DNA of 9,746 nucleotides. Source: Clostridia bacterium (GTDB lineage Bacteria; Bacillota; Clostridia; UMGS1883). Positions 6,480-9,746 of the stretch are shown piece by piece. The notes below the pieces were generated by a model. The model was given only the letters and a program-made list of their open reading frames with translations, was not told the DNA's origin and did not search any database. The stretch covers positions 1 to 9,746 of the forward strand of contig JAFUJG010000084.1 in the NCBI GenBank assembly GCA_017468215.1, read 5' to 3'. Both the position numbers and the translations under genes were made by a program. Positions within the stretch are counted from its first letter, which is position 1, and the number at the start of each line of letters is the position of its first letter.

Positions 6480-6508
6480 ATAATACCAAAAAATATTCTC
6501 TATGTCAA
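6480..6508 (-). promoter_or_regulatory. Promoter of the four-gene surface-glycan operon
   Basis: On the minus strand TTGACA (6508-6503), 17 bp, TATTAT (6485-6480). The predicted start of transcription near 6473 leaves a leader of about 48 bases before the glycosyltransferase ATG. It is back to back with the promoter of the membrane-protein gene. Confidence 0.82.
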
Positions 6509-6525
6509 ACTTTCAGAGCATTTTG

Positions 6526-6554
6526 TTGACAAAGGGATAATAAAATTATATACT
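6526..6554 (+). promoter_or_regulatory. Promoter of the polytopic membrane-protein gene
   Basis: TTGACA (6526-6531), 17 bp, TATACT (6549-6554) on the plus strand. Transcription would start near 6561, about 21 bases before the ATG at 6582. Only 17 bp separate this -35 from the -35 of the divergent operon. Confidence 0.85.
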
Positions 6555-6581
6555 TGTAAAAAATATTAAAGGAGCATTATT

Positions 6582-8234
6582 ATGACAAAGAATAAATTTA
6601 TTACCTTTTCTGTTTATTTATATATTGCGCTCCCATTTCTTATATTTGCGGCAGGCTTCCTTAAGTGGTATTTTGCACTGCCCGTTTTTACCGCAACCCT
6701 TGCTGCGGTATGCCTTGGTGCCAAAAGCTCCTGCGGCATAACCTCGCTGCCCTTTTCAAAAAAAGAAATTCTCCCCCTTATATCGGGTGCAGTTATTATT
6801 GTGCTGATGGTTTTACTGTCGGGCATAGGCGATGTTTTCTGGCAAAACAATGACCACGCAACACGCAATACCATTTTTAAAATTTTGTCCGAATATTCAT
6901 GGCCGCCTAAATACATTACCGATGCAGGCAATGAAGTGGGCATGGTTTACTATATAGGCTTCTGGCTTCCTTCCGCCATTATATCCAAGCTTTTTTCCCT
7001 TTCCTGGGGTTATGTTTTCCAGATAATCTGGGCATCCTTGGGGCTTTTCCTTCTTTGGTACATGCTCTGTGTGATGCATAAAAAAATAGTTATCTATCCG
7101 CTTATTATCTTTTTGTTTTTCAGCGGTATTGATACCGTTGCCCACAGCCTGGTGGACATGCTTTACTCAAATCTTTCCAATCTGCAGATAGGCAAATGGG
7201 CGTTCAGCCAGGGCAGTCCTCTTACCTATCATATTGAATGGTGGGCAAACTATTTTCAGTATTCATCTCATACAACCCAGCTTTTCTGGGTATTTAACCA
7301 GTGTATTCCCGTGTGGCTTGCCACAGTTCTGATTATTCTTGAAAAAAACAACCGTAACATGGTTTTAATTATGGGGCTTACCCTTTTATCCAGTACGCTC
7401 CCCTTTATAGGACTTATTCCCATTTTTGTATGGTGTGCAGTTTGTGACCACGAGGGCGACTATCTTGACCGCCCCTTTACCAAGGATGTAAAAAAATCAT
7501 TTTTCTCGCTGTTCACTTATCAGAACATAGTCGGAGGCGGGCTTTCGGGCATATTATCTTTCCTTTATCTTAAGGGCAATATTGCCTCGGCAGCAACCTC
7601 TACTCAGGCAAATTCAACCCAAGCGGCACAATCGGGCTTTTCCTTTTCGGTTTTTGTTATTGTGCTCGTGATATATGCTGCAGCGTTTCTTTGCCTGTGC
7701 AACAAGGACTTTAAGCCTACAAAGCTGCTGTATCTTATCCCTGCACTTCCCCTTGCGTTTCTGATGGCAAGACTGCCCATTTATAAGCTCAGCTATTATC
7801 TTATGTTTATTATTTTTGAGTTTATCCTTCTGTCTCTGCTTCTTATACCTGCACATGGGAAATCATCGCTCTTTTTTGTAACTCTTTCCTGTTTGCTGAT
7901 AGTTCCGTTCTTTACGGTAGGTAAATCAATCGACTTTTGCATGAGAGCATCAATTCCCCTTTTGGTAGTGCTTTGTCTGTTTACAATATCTGCAGTAAAG
8001 AAATATTTTGATGAGGACAAGCAGATACTTGCCACACTCCTTTGTGCCGCTCTTATGCTGGGTGCCATTACCCCCATCACAGAAATCGCCCGCACAGTGG
8101 AGGCAACAGCTTACGAAATAAGCACAAAAGGTTCTGTTGTAAATGACTCTAAAACCATTCACCAGGTGTTCGGCGGCAAAAACTTCACCGGCAGAACCGA
8201 AAACAATGTATTTTTTGAAATATTTGCAAAATGA
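6582..8234 (+). CDS. Polytopic membrane protein, candidate GT-C-type glycosyltransferase
   Basis: The product has 550 residues with about 12-14 hydrophobic segments (for example 7-27, 29-47, 64-82, 143-166, 233-253, 258-285, 353-374, 402-424, 482-498). The stretch after the third segment reads DVFWQNNDHATRNTIF, with Asn90-Asp91. GT-C glycosyltransferases carry their catalytic Asp in the first outer loop, so this is where an active site would be expected. A Ser/Thr/Gln/Ala-rich spacer (AATSTQANSTQAAQS, 337-351) sits in one loop. I do not recognise the exact family. The size, topology and position opposite gtrB/gtrA-like genes suggest the final transferase that takes a lipid-linked sugar outside the membrane. 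A polymerase or flippase remains possible. AAAGGAG lies 7 bases before the ATG, and the gene ends at a two-way terminator. Confidence 0.85.
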   Translation: MTKNKFITFSVYLYIALPFLIFAAGFLKWYFALPVFTATLAAVCLGAKSSCGITSLPFSKKEILPLISGAVIIVLMVLLSGIGDVFWQNNDHATRNTIFKILSEYSWPPKYITDAGNEVGMVYYIGFWLPSAIISKLFSLSWGYVFQIIWASLGLFLLWYMLCVMHKKIVIYPLIIFLFFSGIDTVAHSLVDMLYSNLSNLQIGKWAFSQGSPLTYHIEWWANYFQYSSHTTQLFWVFNQCIPVWLATVLIILEKNNRNMVLIMGLTLLSSTLPFIGLIPIFVWCAVCDHEGDYLDRPFTKDVKKSFFSLFTYQNIVGGGLSGILSFLYLKGNIASAATSTQANSTQAAQSGFSFSVFVIVLVIYAAAFLCLCNKDFKPTKLLYLIPALPLAFLMARLPIYKLSYYLMFIIFEFILLSLLLIPAHGKSSLFFVTLSCLLIVPFFTVGKSIDFCMRASIPLLVVLCLFTISAVKKYFDEDKQILATLLCAALMLGAITPITEIARTVEATAYEISTKGSVVNDSKTIHQVFGGKNFTGRTENNVFFEIFAK

Positions 8235-8235
8235 T

Positions 8236-8268
8236 AAAAGCGTGTCGAAAATCGACACGCTTTTTTTA
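8236..8268. terminator. Two-way intrinsic terminator
   Basis: AGCGTGTCGA (8239-8248) pairs with TCGACACGCT (8252-8261) around an AAA loop, flanked by A's on the left and a run of seven T's (8261-8267) on the right. The stop of the membrane-protein gene (8232-8234) is directly before it. The TAA of the cardiolipin synthase gene (8268-8266) is within its right flank. Termination should be stronger rightward, where the T-run is longer. Confidence 0.9.
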
Positions 8269-9746
8269 CATAAGTGGAGCAATAAGTCGCAGTATGGCAT
8301 GATACATGCTGCCCCAAAAGCCTTTAAACCTCTGATACTCTGTTATCTTTTCACACATTTCAAGAGTTTTTTCCATATCCCTTTTCATCTGTGCAATAAC
8401 AGGAGCCTTGTAGCATACACATCCGCACTCAAAATGGTGGCACATGCTTCTGAAGTCAAGATTTATTGTGCCTGCACAGCATAAAGAATCGTCACATACA
8501 AAGCCCTTAGCATGAATAAAGCCTTTTGTGTATTTATAAATCTCCACACCCTGCTCGATAAGGGTTCTGTAGTATGACTTGGTCATGGAATACACAACCT
8601 TTTTGTCGGGAATCCCGGGCACTATCAGCTTTACCTTCACACCCTTTTTTGCCGCCATGCAAAGAGCACCGTTCAGCTCGTTATCTGGTATAAGGTACGG
8701 AGTATATATATAAATATAATCCTGTGCGGAATTTATTGCACTGAGATATACTCTCTCACCAACGGTCTCATCGTCAAGAGGAGTATCGGCAATGGGTTGC
8801 ACAAAGCCCTCCTGCTTAGCACTATAATAGCACAGGGTTAAAAAGGGGCTTATATCTTCCCTTTTATCCCTGAAAGCATTCCACATGTCAAGGAACATCA
8901 GCGTAAACTCACGCACGCCGTCGCCCTTGAGCATAATAGCATTGTCCTTCCAATGACCGTATTTTTCTTTTTTGTTTATATATTCGTCGGCAATATTTAT
9001 TCCGCCGGTGAATGCAACACGGTTATCAACAACAAGGATTTTCCTGTGGTCACGGTTATTCATGGCTGCGGAAATAACAGGTAGGTACGGATTAAAGGCA
9101 AGGCACTTTATGCCTTTTTCCTCAAGCTTTTTGCCATAACCCCAAGGGATTGAGAAAACACTTCCCATGTCGTCGTAAATAAGCCTTACCTCTACTCCCT
9201 CTTTAACCTTTCTTTCCAGAACATTTTCAATGGCACTGAGCATTTCTCCGTCATCAAGGATAAAATATTCAAGAAAGATAAATCGTTTTGCCTTTTCCAG
9301 CTCCTCAAGCATTACAGGGAAAGCCTCGTCTCCAAGTCCGTAATAGGAAACGTCGGTATTGTTGCATACCGGGAAACCGAGATTTTCAAGATACCTGCTT
9401 TGTGTGTAAAGGTGCATATCTTCTTTTTTCAAGCCATTCTCCGCAACAAGGTTTTTTGTTCTGAATCTGCTGTGTCTTTTATCGGCTACACTGCACGCCT
9501 TACGAAGATGCCTTCTGGGGAGTTTCCCCCCGAGAAGAACATATAGCATTGATGCAAATACAGGCGTTATCAGTATAAAAACTATCCATGCCATTTTGAT
9601 GGAAGGATTACAGCTTTCATTTATAATAAAAAGCACTACAAGTATACTGAGCATACGTATAACAGTATTTACTTCGTGCACTCTGTCGTCGAAAAACATG
9701 CTTATAACTACAAGCACCACCACCTGCACCAGAAGTGCAAGGCTTA
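8266..9746 (-). CDS. cls: Cardiolipin synthase, phospholipase-D superfamily, 5' end outside window
   Basis: The frame covers at least 492 residues and is still open at the right edge. A GTG at 9729 could be read as a start, but the residues before it (SLALLVQVV) continue a membrane helix, so the true start probably lies outside. Two N-terminal membrane segments are followed by a tandem phospholipase-D domain. The HKD motifs are HRKILVVD with TGGIN (residues 228-243 counted from that GTG) and HAKGFVCD with GTINLDFRS (406-428). Both catalytic His/Lys/Asp sets are intact. Such enzymes condense phosphatidylglycerol molecules, or a related phospholipid pair, into cardiolipin at the membrane. Length and layout match clostridial and bacillar Cls. 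Around the second motif there are seven Cys in 28 residues, more than I expect for the family. It converges with the membrane-protein gene. Confidence 0.92.
   Translation of the reverse strand, partial: SLALLVQVVVLVVISMFFDDRVHEVNTVIRMLSILVVLFIINESCNPSIKMAWIVFILITPVFASMLYVLLGGKLPRRHLRKACSVADKRHSRFRTKNLVAENGLKKEDMHLYTQSRYLENLGFPVCNNTDVSYYGLGDEAFPVMLEELEKAKRFIFLEYFILDDGEMLSAIENVLERKVKEGVEVRLIYDDMGSVFSIPWGYGKKLEEKGIKCLAFNPYLPVISAAMNNRDHRKILVVDNRVAFTGGINIADEYINKKEKYGHWKDNAIMLKGDGVREFTLMFLDMWNAFRDKREDISPFLTLCYYSAKQEGFVQPIADTPLDDETVGERVYLSAINSAQDYIYIYTPYLIPDNELNGALCMAAKKGVKVKLIVPGIPDKKVVYSMTKSYYRTLIEQGVEIYKYTKGFIHAKGFVCDDSLCCAGTINLDFRSMCHHFECGCVCYKAPVIAQMKRDMEKTLEMCEKITEYQRFKGFWGSMYHAILRLIAPLM

Noticed and set aside
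7589..7635. Ser/Thr/Gln/Ala-rich repeat in the membrane protein as a DNA repeat
   Set aside because: The bases are not in clean tandem copies. It is just low-complexity protein sequence in a loop.

Overview
The window looks like chromosomal DNA from a low-to-mid GC Bacillota bacterium, most likely a gut-type clostridium. The grounds are AT-rich sigma-A style promoters, AGGAGG-type ribosome binding sites, short intrinsic terminators, a GtrA/GtrB-type plus LicD surface-glycan gene set, a clostridial-style cardiolipin synthase and a yybP-ykoY-type riboswitch. I could not run a database search, so the taxonomic placement is inference. I see no tRNA, rRNA, CRISPR array, insertion sequence or phage gene.

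Left part (1-849). A secreted SGNH-hydrolase-like protein runs leftwards out of the window. Facing away from it is a 56-residue protein gene (647-817) that is easy to miss. Its C-terminus carries GSWTGTP and QDADDL blocks. The two genes share a short AT-rich promoter region. The small gene ends in a perfect 18-bp inverted repeat, a two-way terminator whose arms contain the stop codons of both converging genes.

Metal-linked operon (843-2620, minus strand). A consensus promoter drives a leader with the hallmarks of a yybP-ykoY manganese riboswitch: GGGGAGTAG near the 5' end, a GACAAGACC box near the 3' end, and an intrinsic terminator that re-uses the 3' end of the aptamer. It controls a CaCA-family cation exchanger, which is therefore a candidate Mn2+ or Ca2+ exporter. 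An HD-domain phosphohydrolase overlaps the exchanger's stop codon.

Surface-glycan operon (2617-6508, minus strand). A consensus promoter drives four tightly packed genes: a GtrB/ArnC-like polyprenyl-phosphate glycosyltransferase, a LicD-family phosphotransferase, a GtrA-family membrane protein and an FAD-dependent oxidoreductase. Divergent from it, with its own consensus promoter, is a 550-residue polytopic membrane protein (6582-8234) that could be the GT-C-type enzyme. Together they suggest a three-component glycosylation pathway: a sugar is loaded on a lipid carrier inside, flipped by GtrA and transferred outside. LicD and the oxidoreductase would add chemical modification. The -35 box of the metal operon overlaps the stop codon of the oxidoreductase gene, and no separate terminator lies between the two operons.

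Right part (8236-9746). A second two-way terminator separates the membrane protein from a converging cardiolipin synthase gene, which is cut by the right edge of the window.
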